Shown: piece by piece, positions 11,024-26,655 of the stretch
How the letters are laid out: each line of letters starts with the position of its first letter
How positions within the stretch are numbered: position 1 is the stretch's first letter
Assembly: GCA_012295275.1 (NCBI GenBank)
Contig: CM022665.1
Span: forward strand, 7,244,976-7,308,975
DNA length: 64,000 nt
Origin: Chrysomallon squamiferum
Lineage: Eukaryota > Mollusca > Gastropoda > Neomphalida > Peltospiridae
Reading direction: 5' to 3'
Program-made: the position numbers and the translations under genes
The notes under the pieces: generated by a model
Told to the model about the DNA's origin: nothing
The model's input: the letters and a program-made list of their open reading frames with translations, nothing else
Database searches by the model: none

Positions 11024-14000
11024 AGGTTTTAAATTTCAGTCACTGATTTAGTGGTGAGAACACATTCAGAGGACAGCCATCCATTACGTTTTGTCGACCA
11101 AGACTGTTTTGTCTTTTTCTTTTGATGTTTTCTTTCTTTGCTCTCGTACCTATTTGATCTTGAACATTTTGTTCCCATCATTATGACGACTCCTCCCCTC
11201 TGATTCACACTTACTAGTCCTAACAGACGATTATCATTCTGCTCATGTTATTACATTTACATTTTTTTTTTTCCCCACAGACAAAGCTTCCAAATAGAAA
11301 ATGCATCAGAGTGCAAAAAAAAAAAAAAAAAAAAAAAATCTGTATCATGAACTTGTTAAACGAATATTTCAAAATAAATAAGCTAGAATTGTCGCTGTTT
11401 ACTCTTGAACTTTAAATTATTTAATTAAAAAGCCCAAAAAAAAAAAAAAAAATAAAAAATAAAAAAATATGAAAAGTGTATAAAATGAAATCAACTTTTA
11501 CATTTGACTTTTTTCGAGATTTTTATTTACGTGAAGACGCCTAAGTTTTTGTTTAAAATTATGGATCATTTTTTTCTTTCTTTCTTTTCTTTTTTCCTTT
11601 TTCTCGTTAATTATCAGTAATTCAGCCTCTTTGAAGGTGCGAACGAGAAATGATTAAACAAAATATTACAGACTGACACAAATAGAAAAAAAAGAAAAAA
11701 AAAAGGTAGTAAAACATTTAATTGAATTATGGCCTTTCTATGCCTTTAACTGCAGTTTTTATTCTACTTTTCTTCCTTTGGTCTTGGTTTTTTGTTTTGC
11801 TGTGTTTTGTTACTATTTTTTCTTGTTTGAAGACAGTGGTATAAAAGCTTTTCTTTCAATATTTTTTTACTTTTTATATGACATTAAACAGAGATATTAT
11901 GTTGTAGGCAAGCATGGTTCTAAGCTGATAGTATTCAAATTAACAACACGAAATGGACCGTTTCATTACAGAATGATTCAAAAATTAATTTGTGTGCATG
12001 TAGCTACTTTATTCATAATTTTACAGACGTCGAACTGTAGAGGAAGAAAATATAGATATTTACTATAAACATTTTTCTTGTTCTTTAATTTATTTTTTTT
12101 CTTTCTTCTTTGTTTCTTAACGATCTTTGTTTTCTTTTTGTTTCGTTTGTTCTGTAGTTTTTTTGTTGTTTTTTTTTTTTTTTTTTTGGTTAAATTAGAA
12201 TTAATCAGTGTCACAATTACAATTTGTGTTGTCTTTAATCTCTTTATATCCAGTAAATAATCCTGCATTTAATTAAAAAAAAAAAAAGTCTTTATCATCT
12301 CGGCATTCATTTATAAATATTTAAATAAAATAAAACTAAAAGCTAAGCGAATCTCCCTACTAGCGAGAGAAATCCGTGTTCACTAAACAGAGCCCTCGAG
12401 GTTTGAAAAATAATTAGGGATTTCCCCGTATAATCGAGAGAGACAGCTTTTACAAAACGACGGGCCCTTACTTTGTCTGTCTCACGTTTCTTTGTTCGTT
12501 GGCCAAGCTTGGTTGACCAAGTAAAGACTTTTGAAAACCGGCAGTGTATTATTTTGTCAGACCTCTCAAGATTTGTCTAGATAACCATAAACCTTTGTGA
12601 GTTAACATAATGTGCACATTACATTCTGTTGTTATTTATTGTCCAGCACTGTAGTTTAGAAAGAAGTACTTATATCATTCTGAATAATAAAAACACTGAC
12701 AACAACAGCGAGAACAAATTAATAAATCAATTAATACACAACAACAACAACAACAACAACAAAAATCTATTGGTCTGTAGTTCTTTATGTCTGTTATACT
12801 TATCTCTCCAAGGAAAAACAACAACAAAGACCAAACAAACAAGCGAGTTATTATTTCATAGACCTCTGTGTCTATAATACTTATTTCTCTAAAAAATAAA
12901 AACGATTTGCTGCTTTATAGTGCTTTATGCCTGTAATACTTATTTTTTCAAGAAACAAGAAAGCCCCAAAACAAACTATTCTGGTTGTACAAAATAAATA
13001 TATAGATACCACTTTATTCAGACGCACACACACTATTGCCCTCTCCCCCCCTCGTTCATTCGCAAGTCATCCTCTGGGATTTGGCACGTCTGTTTTGTCA
13101 AAGACTGTGATTTAAATTTTCTTGTATCTGAAAAGGAAAATAGAAATGATTCCTTGCTTTTAATCAACAAGAAAATCCCACGAAGACGACACGGCAAGTT
13201 CATTGTCATCATTATATAAAAATATCTGATAACTACTTAAACAAATATTCATTCTTATATTTACTACTTTAATTGTTGTTACTGAAAGATTTAAAATATA
13301 TATATATTTTTTTTTATTTAACTGGGGGTGGGGGTGGGGAGAAAGAAAGAAGAGAATCCAAATTTTTTTTCTTCATATATTTGTTAATTTAATCAATAAA
13401 ATTAATACATTAAATATGTATTTTGTTGGGGTGATAATAAAGTGTATATTTCATATATTTTTCTAAATATTTCGAGGATGAAAAAAATCAGAAAAATAAT
13501 TAGAGGTGATTGACAGAAATGGGTTTGGGTTATTTGAGACTGTTAATAATATGCATAGTATTATAAAGTATTAATGTCAAAGAACAGTTATCTTGAAAAA
13601 TGTTACATAAATAACTAAGACAAAGAAAAATATAATAAAAAAAACACATCCTCAAATAATTTATATGGTTATTGAATTACGAAAAAAATAATAATAATAA
13701 TTTAGAGTTTTCTTCTTCTTTTCTAAATATCAAATTTATTTCTAAACAGCAGATGAGTAACTTAACAATGATAATAATGATAATAACAACAATAAATAAA
13801 TAAAATATACTTTTTATATTGTATTCTTTTCATTATTATAAAATATTACGTTCAAAAGATTTTAATTTTTTATCATTTTAACCGGCTCGCTTAACTTACA
13901 CAGACCCATGGTAAGAAAACTCTGTTTAAAAAAAAAAAAAAAAAAAAAAAAGCATTGATAATCGGAGTCGCGTAAATGTATGTAGCATGTTAGGGGTCAT

Positions 14001-17000
14001 GGTATCAGAAAGGTTAGGAATCCCTGCCTTTGAGACTATTACTGCTTTTGTGTCGTGGGAAGGTCAAAGGTGACGCACTCGCGGAGGTTATCGGCGTCTG
14101 CTGTTATCGGATGGCTGATCTTGAGGCGTTCTGAAATTTAAGAAGATGTGCACAGCGAAAAGAACGTCACAGATGGCAGAGCACGTATATTACAAGATCT
14201 TCTTTTATCACTCTGACATGAGAAAAGAATTTATTTTGCTGAACCTCCACGGGCGATTTATAGAGTTAAATTTTATGTTTTCCTATAACGACTTTTCACA
14301 GAATGTTTATAGCTAATAAATCACTTTGTTATTTTTCCTCACCAGTAAACATAAAAAGCCACGTAAGCGATTCTTACATTTAGTGGTATAAAAATTGTTC
14401 GTAGAAAACTAATAGAGTAGTTAATCGCCCCGAAAGGCGATATTTTCTTTAACCTACTCCTCAAGTGGTCATTTTAAACTGGAAAATGTGATATGCTTTA
14501 TATACTGTAGACATGAAAAGAAAAAGGGGGAAAATAAAATAAACAAAGTAAGAAAGAGACTAAAAAAAAAAAAAAAAAAAATTCAGAAAGAAGAAAAAGT
14601 TGATAAGCTCTCAAAATCATCACAACTTTATTTATTTATTAAAATGCACATTGTCCTAAAATATAATCCATGAATAACTGACTATAAGTATAAAATATCT
14701 TTATAACAAATTAAGTTATGCGCGTCTTAACAAATAAAGAAGATTTAAAATGGATAGCTGACGTCTCACGATATATTCTTTTATTACTGATCTTTCGATA
14801 TCAAATAAATGCTTGTTGAGATTACCATCTGTAAATTATTAGGCACAGAGAATACCTACCGAAACTCTGTCCGTCCCCTGACAATATCCTTTTGTTTTGC
14901 TGCTTTATCGAGACCTTTAAAGTGGTATTACACAACAAAACAATCTGTTCGTAATCTGCAAATTCTTTCAGTTTAATATCTGCCAGATATCTCTGCTCTA
15001 ATACATTATATATATCGAGGTGTATCTTTACTAATGCATTGACTAACAGAATTAAAAACCAATTTTTTTTTATAACTTGTGTTCATAAAGACATTAGCTC
15101 AACCAGTTTAAACACTGATGTTTTATATGCGATGTTTCTTGGGTAATCTTGCTGCACTTTTTGTAACTTTAACAAAAAAAGAAAAACATTATTTTATTTG
15201 AAATAACAATAACAATAATAATAAACCAGGGGAAAAAAGCAAAGAAAAAACAGAAAAGAAAAGAAAAAGAAGAAAAAGAAAAAAAAGAAAAAAAGAAAGA
15301 CAGACAAACAAACAAACAAACCCGAACAGCAACAGATCGATCGTATTTCAAGAAATAACTTTTTACTCTAATTCACAGAGAAGCAAAGTTTATTCTGTAG
15401 CTCACAAGTCAGAGCCCACGAATCAGATATGAAAGGTATCAGGATAAATATTCCTGTTTGCTCCTTTTAGGAACTGTCCCGTTCCAAACCGTTTCTCACG
15501 AGTTCTTTATCATACTTCGTGATACATTTATTCCATTCTTTGAAAAGATTCATAATAAAATTGCTTGTTATTAACCTAAAAGCTTGAAGTGGCAGAAGCT
15601 TCTCTCTTATTATTATTATTATTATTATACAACTAGCATCTAATAATAGCTATAATGGGCATTAAAGTGTCATTATATATATATTCAGTTCATATCGTTT
15701 TTAAAGAAGGAGTATATAGCAAGTTTTAATAGCACTTTCCTCATTTTATGTTGTTAAACGTCTAACGGTCTAGTATAGTTTCATTCCTGCCATGACCAAA
15801 CGAAAAGAAATGATAAACGTTCTAGATCCGCAGTCGCACACGTACGACAGTTCTGCTTGTTCTACAGAACTCGTTTTGGAATGGAATCTTCCAAACTGCT
15901 GAGTAGCATTTTTTCTCAGTTCATTCGCATCCTGTTAAAAGCCCATTTCCTTAAGAATTACTAGCTTAAAATTATTTGGCTTTACAAGAAGATATATTGT
16001 TAAAATAGTGTCGACAGGGGCTAAAAACATTCTCCTATATCCCCATATATATAGTAACTGTGACAAGTAGAAACATGGGGTCTGGCAAATTGAATGAGTG
16101 TTGACGTACTTGGTATGAGTAATTGAAATACATTCCTGCTTTGGTTTGTTCGTACGGAAAAGTAATCAGCAGGCACGGAGAATGACAGGGTAGTTAGCTT
16201 TACTGTCGTATCCTATGCAGAGAAGTTAATATATCACAACAGTTGTCAGAATTTGTTCTCAAACAAAACAGAAAAAAAAGGGAGGGATTTTTTTTCCTAT
16301 TTTTTTTTTTTTTAAATGAGTTTTTTGCCTTCGTTATTCATCTTTCTGAAAATACTGTCATGGCTAGGTTAGTACGAATACTGAAGAAAATAAACTTTGA
16401 TACGAGTGTATGTTCATTTTATATATATATATATAAAATGTTTCCAATTTGCACAAATTTATATTTTTTTAAAAAAAAGAAGAAAAAATTGAAAAAGAAA
16501 AAGAGAAAATGTTTTTATTAATAATATTATGAAAATCAGTCACGTATTGTGTATATCTACTAAAAAGGAAATAAATATAATAAAAATATTGGTTTATGTT
16601 TGCATAAAGGCGCCTCGTCCAAACAAAAATGTCTGCTCTTGGCATTTGTTTAAATAAAAATGCAAATAATGCTGTGTCATGCTTTAGCGATTGTTGCAAA
16701 TTTGAAACTTTTCTCCGATAACAAACAACCCCCTCCCACACACATACACAAGCCCACTTAAACAACGTGATTTCTAGACAATGGGAATCGAACGTCATTA
16801 CTTTCAAGTCTGTAAGATGAACAACCATACTTTTATTCAATGCATCCTATTGCTCTGCAAAATACAAATTTATTCATTCAAAATACCAAATAGTTCATCA
16901 TTTTGTTATAGTAATTTTATTATTATTATTATTATTATTATTTTTATTTTGTTCTTAAATTGTGATTATTGAACTAAAGGTTTTATTTTTTAGAAATATT

Positions 17001-17740
17001 TTTCCTTTGTTCTTTATGATGAATATATTATTATTATTATTATTTAAAATAAACAGGTAATTGTATACTTCTTTTCCACTGCATTTATAGTTAAAACATT
17101 TGACAAATTGTTTAAATGTATTCAAGATATATGTAGACGCTTCTAAAATTTCTAATTTTTATTTCTGTACAAGTTATCTCCCTTTACTAATATTGGTATT
17201 TTGTTCGTATTGCATGTGTATTATAAAATACAGCTTTAAATCAAATCATTTTGGTTTCTCTATAACTTTTTTTGTTCAGTAACAAAGCTACCATCATCAG
17301 TGTTATATTTTGAAAATAGAATGATTCTGATACCATTTAGATTATAGAAATACTTAGTAATTTTAAGGCCTTCTATCCATTTCAGCCCAAGACTTAAATA
17401 AACAGAAAATACTGCAGGAAACTGTTTATAACACAATCTTTAAATATACACCAAGTCTATGCTAAGTTTCAATTTTTTTTTTTTTTTTTTTTTTTTTTAA
17501 TAATATAAGAACCAATCAGTTAGATTCAGGATATTAAAGGGTACCTGTGGAACAAGGAAATAATAGCTTAAACATTTCTGTATTTCAATCTTACTGTAAT
17601 GTTTGTGTCACTGTTAGTGTCTGCTAATAAAATAATATGATAATGGTAAATACATATCTTGAAATTTCATTAATTTCATATATAAATATATGTTTAATGA
17701 TGATAAAGGTTTTTTGGGGGTTTTTTTGTAAAATTTTGGA

Positions 17741-18800
17741 ATTGACAATCCACATCATCTTCAGAATTCAAAAACTGGTAAATATGGTTCAGTGAAACCA
17801 AGAATAGGGTTCTTCATCCAGACAACACAAACAAAAGACAAAAGTACCAAATAGGAACTAACAATGAGAAGTAGGTATATTCCCAAAACTGGCAGTCTCC
17901 AGATTAGGTAAGTGGTGAGGTGTTCTAATCCGCTTCCAGAAATGGGGAAAACTGGCATGAGCAATTAAGGCCAATTTAGACTCATGAGGATTGAAAGAAA
18001 ATTAATGTTTGGAGACATGAAATCAATGTGATATCTCAGTAAAATCTGGAGACAGGTTATACTACCAATTTAGATGTATGGGGTTAACGAGATCAAACAA
18101 GAGATGTATGAAAAGGGTAGTCAGAGTAGAGGTTGCAAGGAAATTAATGTTATAACATAAAATTTGGAGACAGGAAATACTACCTATATAAATACTGTAG
18201 AGTCATGATGTTTGTTATGTTTAATCATGGCTACGAAGGGAGAAATTTCATGTTTAAAGTGTGACTGAATGTGCTTTCAATTTGTGGACAAAATACTGTT
18301 TAACAAAAGTACATCAATTAAGGTGATGGAACACTGGTTAGTAAGGGTGAGCAATAAAATGCCAGAAATGGAACATCTGGCGTGTCCAGTTAAGATGTGT
18401 TATAATCTTACTGCCAGATTCAGTAATGCCAGAATTGTGAATAAACCGAGAAATACCTTGGAAACAAGGAACTGAAGTTTCAGCATTGTGTTGCAACTGC
18501 AATTAGCAAAGGCTTTACACATGCTTGTACTGGTGAGTGCCACTTTCACATGCACTGATAAAACTGTATTTCAGTATAATCCATCCTCATTTGGAGACTG
18601 AAAGGATCCTAAAACAAATGACAAAAATGAAGAACCATCTCTGGGGTACTGCAGCAGCAGAAGGGACAAGTTGCAAATGAAAGGCATGACAGACGAGTTA
18701 ATTTTAGTATTAATAGGTGTGAATTAAGAGCCCAGAACTCAAAGCTGTGATGAGAAATTTGTGAAGAAGCATGCAAAGTTAAGCATCCTTCAGTCAGTTT
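17741..18800. repeat. Unassigned, probably transposon-derived segment with internal repeats
   Basis: About 1 kb that is less AT-biased than its flanks and contains two imperfect copies of a 50-70-base motif (17997-18066 and 18138-18184). Each copy runs from an AAATTAATGTT start to a GGAGACAGG...ATACTACC end. A minus-strand open frame (17761-17964) has one hydrophobic stretch, and a plus-strand one (18269-18475) is unremarkable; I recognise neither. The composition and internal repeats suggest a decayed mobile element, but no family can be named. Confidence 0.4.
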
Positions 18801-19672
18801 TTAAGATTGATTAGTAAGTCTTATGCACTTCAGTCTTTAGACTGGAATTTTTAACTGCTGAATTTGTGACCAGATTTATTTTTATATCCGATCATTACAT
18901 GTTTATTCCCAATATTTGTGTGGTGACGGGTGGATTTTTATTTTTATTTTATTTATTATTTAATATTTATTCCATAATTATCTTCATCAAAAGACTACCA
19001 GTAACCTTTAATACCATTTATTTCACTAAAGTTTACTATTCATTAACTGCTATAGAAACTTTTTATTATATGTATGTATATCATGACTGGACTCAGATGC
19101 TACTGTGGTATGTTTACTGTATTACCAAGTTTTACCAATCTAAAGTTTGAATAATTCTTGACAAATTAACTCCCAATTATAAAGGATAACCAGTATATTA
19201 CCTTGTATATGTAATAACCTTTACAAATAATTTTTTTTTTCCTCTTTTTAAAATAAATAGTTAAGTAAATCAAGAGCTTGTCAATAATTAGAAAACCACT
19301 GAATTAATTTTAAAAGGTATAATTTCAGACCAACATATAATTAAAAACCTCAGAAGAAGTAAAACAGAAAAACATTAGTTATTTTTCAGATATTGTGTCT
19401 TATCAAATATATAAACTGACCAAATGCCTTAAGGGCATCAACATAACTAAAACCAAAAAATAAATGTATTTAAAAAAATGAAAATTACACAGAAAAGAAA
19501 ACTTCAGTTATGTCACATTGTGAAAAACTTTTAATTTCAGCTTTGCATTAACCTGTTAATACAACATAAGTTAATGTAAATAGGAATTACTGGTCAGAAA
19601 CTATTAATAAAAATGTATGTACGAAAGTTAATTCTTAAATGTCAGCGCTAAATATAAACTAGATATTTAATG
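18801..19672. other. Intergenic, probably includes the MRPL14 3' UTR
   Basis: AT-rich DNA without recognisable coding potential. The part nearest 19672 is expected to carry the 3' UTR and polyadenylation signal of the minus-strand MRPL14 gene. No single signal could be chosen with confidence because AT-rich hexamers are frequent. Confidence 0.5.
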
Positions 19673-20607
19673 CTAAACAAATTTAGTGGCTAATGACATA
19701 ATCTTTACAAAATCTCCTTTCTTTGATCGCAGTGTTGATGGTACAGGAACAGTGATTCTGGTTCCCAATGGCATTCCATTATCCTCCACTAACACAATAT
19801 TATTACTGTCAAACCGTGGAGCATTCGGTTTTTGCTTCTGCTTCACACCGACAATGTAAGCTCTTTTTTTCTGTCCTTTTATGGCAACAAGGATTTTGTC
19901 TCCAACGGTTCCAACTCCAGTCTTTGTGTACACGTGGATGACTCGAGGAGGTTTTCCTGCTGCCACTGCTGCTCGACCAAGCCCACTGTTGTCAACCACG
20001 TTCATCCTTGCCAGCTTCCTGATTTCATGAACACAAGCTGTTGTGCTGAAATCACATTAAGATAATTATTTAACAAAACACTGCAGAAATCTGACTGTAC
20101 AGATATTAATTCATGAATGAAACAAAATGTTTAGTACTCATTCAACAATCTAACATTAGTTGGTGTAAATATATTGAAGAATGTTTTATAGACTTTTGAA
20201 AAAACAATGTTATTTCAGTATAACATGCTCAACACATTTTTTGTTATCTACATGCATATATATCACAACAAATGTATGATTAAGTACCATCCAGATAATG
20301 AAAGGAAACCTATTTCCACCATGCAATGAGCTATTTACAAATTAATAACATTACCATAAACTGAAAAGCAGACACATGTTTACTATCACTGATCCTACAA
20401 TTACTAATTGGTATCCATCAGTAATCAGCACAAATTTTGTCTAACATTATTTCAAATGTTCTGGGCTGCTGCACTAACGTGTTGTTAATCTTTAATGAGA
20501 CTTTTTTATATATTTTTGATAAATACCAACCTGAAATAATTCTGAAATGAATTCCTGCATAATGGTACAAAATTAAGTTTCCCAAGGGTCTGAGTAAGAT
20601 GTGCCAT
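19673..20607 (-). CDS. MRPL14: Mitochondrial large-subunit ribosomal protein uL14m (MRPL14)
   Basis: Encodes the mitochondrial counterpart of bacterial ribosomal protein L14, part of the large mitoribosomal subunit. Two coding exons on the minus strand: 20531-20607 (ATG at 20605-20607, 25 codons plus two bases) and 19673-20045 (stop at 19673-19675), joined across a GT-AG intron. Total 149 residues; human MRPL14 is 145. Exon 1 encodes a basic, Ser/Asn-containing leader consistent with a mitochondrial presequence; the junction reads FSTTAC, resembling the human protein at the same place. Exon 2 carries the L14 fold, with RVIHVYTKTGVG, GDKILVAIKGQKK, RFDSNNIVLVEDN and GTRI. Starting at the internal Met in exon 2 (20003-20005) would lose the leader, so the two-exon model is preferred. 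Divergent from MDH1, about 1.9 kb away. Confidence 0.93.
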
Positions 20608-21502
20608 AACTGTTTCTTTAGAAATTTCTACCTGCAATGTTTACTGGAAAACCTGTAATAATAATAATAATAAATTATCTGAAAGCTGCTTATTACATGA
20701 AAAAACATAATGTAAAATTTCGGAGAAATTTCAACTTGTTAATTCAGTCTAATTTCCCTTTTCACCTTCCACCTCCATCATTGTGTCTGCTCTGGCAAAG
20801 GCTTTCTTCTGTATTTTTACCACTCTAGGGAGACAAACAGCAAGGCCTGTTGATTTAAGTGTGCAAGAAATGGTGGCAAATGATGGAATGAAACATAAAG
20901 CAGAATTTGATAAACATTGCAATTTGTAATTTTATGTGACCTTTTTCATATGATCTTGTACAGACAATAAGACTAGTTGAAGATATTATTATTATTATTA
21001 TTATTTTGGTGTTTAATTGAAATGTTATTTTAAAAGCTTTTATTTTTTCACAGTATTTCGATTGCAAATTCGAGGATATAATTATATTACTTAATGTAAA
21101 TATAGAAAAACAGTAGTCACTTAGTTTAATTTGGTGAATTTATGAATTATGACACTGGTGACCCTTCGGAAATTGCCGATACATGTGGTACCATCAATAT
21201 GATGATTATACATGGATTGTATCGCTGCATGACATTGGATGATCACGATGGACTGAATATAACAAAGTGTTTATTTAATAATAGATAAACTAACATATAT
21301 ACAATAGTGAAAAAACTTATTATAAAACAAAAGTGTACATACAGATAATCATAACAATCTACATTTACCATAGTTTAAATTAACAATTTGTTATTGTCTT
21401 CCAGTCACACTGAAGTCACGTCGCTAATTTTTATTTTCTATGTGGAGTTATCTCCCTTCCTTTGAAAACTGATCTAAAACTAGTATGAAAACGGGGAAAG
21501 TA

Positions 21503-21503
<1 letters not shown>

Positions 21504-21560
<57 letters not shown>
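21504..21560. repeat. (TAA)n microsatellite
   Basis: Perfect TAA array of about 19 units. Confidence 0.96.
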
Positions 21561-21562
<2 letters not shown>

Positions 21563-21850
21563 TAAAAAATAATACAATAAAAATTAAATTATTTTTTTTA
21601 AAAATAATATAACAAATATTATCGTGGTAGAAAGCTATCGGATGTAAATAAATAATTATGAATGTTAATTTGCCAGTTCACTAAACCAAATATAGCTTTT
21701 TAAAGATAATCATCGTTCTCGTTTGTAATTTCTGTTCCTTAGGATGAAAATGAGTAAGAGTGCGCACACGCAAACTGAAATGTAATAAACAAATAAATAA
21801 ATAACTGGAAAATTAAAATAATAATTAAAAAGGACTTACAGACCGAGGAT

Positions 21851-21851
<1 letters not shown>

Positions 21852-21903
<52 letters not shown>
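21852..21903. repeat. (TAA)n microsatellite
   Basis: Second perfect TAA array, about 17 units, some 290 bases from the previous one. Confidence 0.96.
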
Positions 21904-22416
21904 TAGAAATCATATTATTAATGTATTTAAGTAGTCGATCAAAGTTTCTTGTTTCGTTCCCCATTTCTTAAAGTGAAATAATTTCGAAATAAAGAGATAT
22001 CTGCATTCATGAATACATCCACAACGACTTTATTACTTTTCGTAATACCTTAATATAGCAAAGATTAGCTTCAAGATTAATCTGAAAGTATGCCTTATAT
22101 ATAAATATTGTTTTTAAAATGTCGAGACAGATTATTTATTTGTATGACTTCTGAGTTATTTACAATTCTGACAGCAAAACTAAGGATTTTAAATGTCCAT
22201 AAACCTATTTTGTTAACGATGTCTAAATAATTGTTTTAAAATAAAAATATAAACAATCACTGCAAATTCACAGAGTGTATTCGCTTCAGCGTGTTACAAG
22301 TATAAAATGAAAGATCAAATGTGAAGAACATTTCCTACTTAAATACTTCAGAAATGTGTCCTTGATGAGGTGAAAATAATTTTTGTGGAGGGCAAACATA
22401 AAGAAGGAAAATCATA

Positions 22417-22425
22417 TGACCTTCA
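22417..22425 (-). promoter_or_regulatory. Candidate ERR-type nuclear receptor half-site
   Basis: The minus strand reads TGAAGGTCA, matching the TNAAGGTCA extended half-site of estrogen-related receptors, 75 bases upstream of the MDH1 ATG. A second match, TCAAGGTCA, lies at 23376-23384 in intron 1, and an NR5A-like CCAAGGTCA (minus strand) at 22682-22690. Function is inferred from motif and from the known control of energy-metabolism genes by ERR in other animals. Such short motifs also occur by chance. Confidence 0.3.
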
Positions 22426-22499
22426 CCTTTTAGTATCGACCTTCGCTTTCGAAAAAAGAGTATTGAGGGTCACTTGTCTTAACTGAAGTATTAGCAAAA

Positions 22500-26634
<4,135 letters not shown>

Positions 26635-26637
<3 letters not shown>

Positions 26638-26655
26638 CAACCTTCAAAACTCTGA
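26635..26655 (+). promoter_or_regulatory. Candidate stop-codon readthrough cassette with peroxisomal signal (SKL)
   Basis: Directly after MDH1 the frame reads TGA CAA CCT TCA AAA CTC TGA. If the first TGA is decoded by a tRNA, the protein gains one unspecified residue plus Gln-Pro-Ser-Lys-Leu before the second stop, ending in the canonical type-1 peroxisomal targeting signal. A UGA followed by C is a leaky context, and CAACCT matches five of six positions of the CARYYA readthrough motif. Mammalian MDH1 and LDHB are known to make peroxisomal isoforms by readthrough. That this happens here is inferred. Confidence 0.6.

Larger units (their letters stand above)
4980..17740. other. Long gene-poor region downstream of the GPR75-like gene
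   Basis: About 12.7 kb with no recognisable protein family. It is dominated by AT-rich sequence, microsatellites and A/T homopolymers (for example about 6176-6198, 8932-8953, 10328-10349, 10988-11020, 17470-17498). Several islands of higher GC and CpG content break it up: about 7915-8330, 10350-10680, 12340-12560 and 13980-14180. They could be regulatory elements or decayed insertions. Short open frames inside these islands have no recognised homologue. Confidence 0.55.
20608..22499. other. Divergent intergenic region between MRPL14 and MDH1
   Basis: About 1.9 kb separating two start codons that face away from each other. It contains short TTA tracts, two (TAA)n arrays and AT-rich spacer. 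The MDH1-proximal 100 bases include a nuclear-receptor-type extended half-site. Promoters of both genes must lie here or in upstream non-coding exons; no canonical TATA box is evident at either end. Confidence 0.5.

Noticed and set aside
11978-12268. Two overlapping Lys- or Phe-rich open frames on opposite strands
   Set aside because: Driven by A/T homopolymers; no domain or splice support.
13321-13343. G-rich run that might form a G-quadruplex
   Set aside because: Only three good G-runs are present, so a stable four-run quadruplex is not supported.
19832-20065. Plus-strand open frame over MRPL14
   Set aside because: Shadow of MRPL14 exon 2 on the minus strand.
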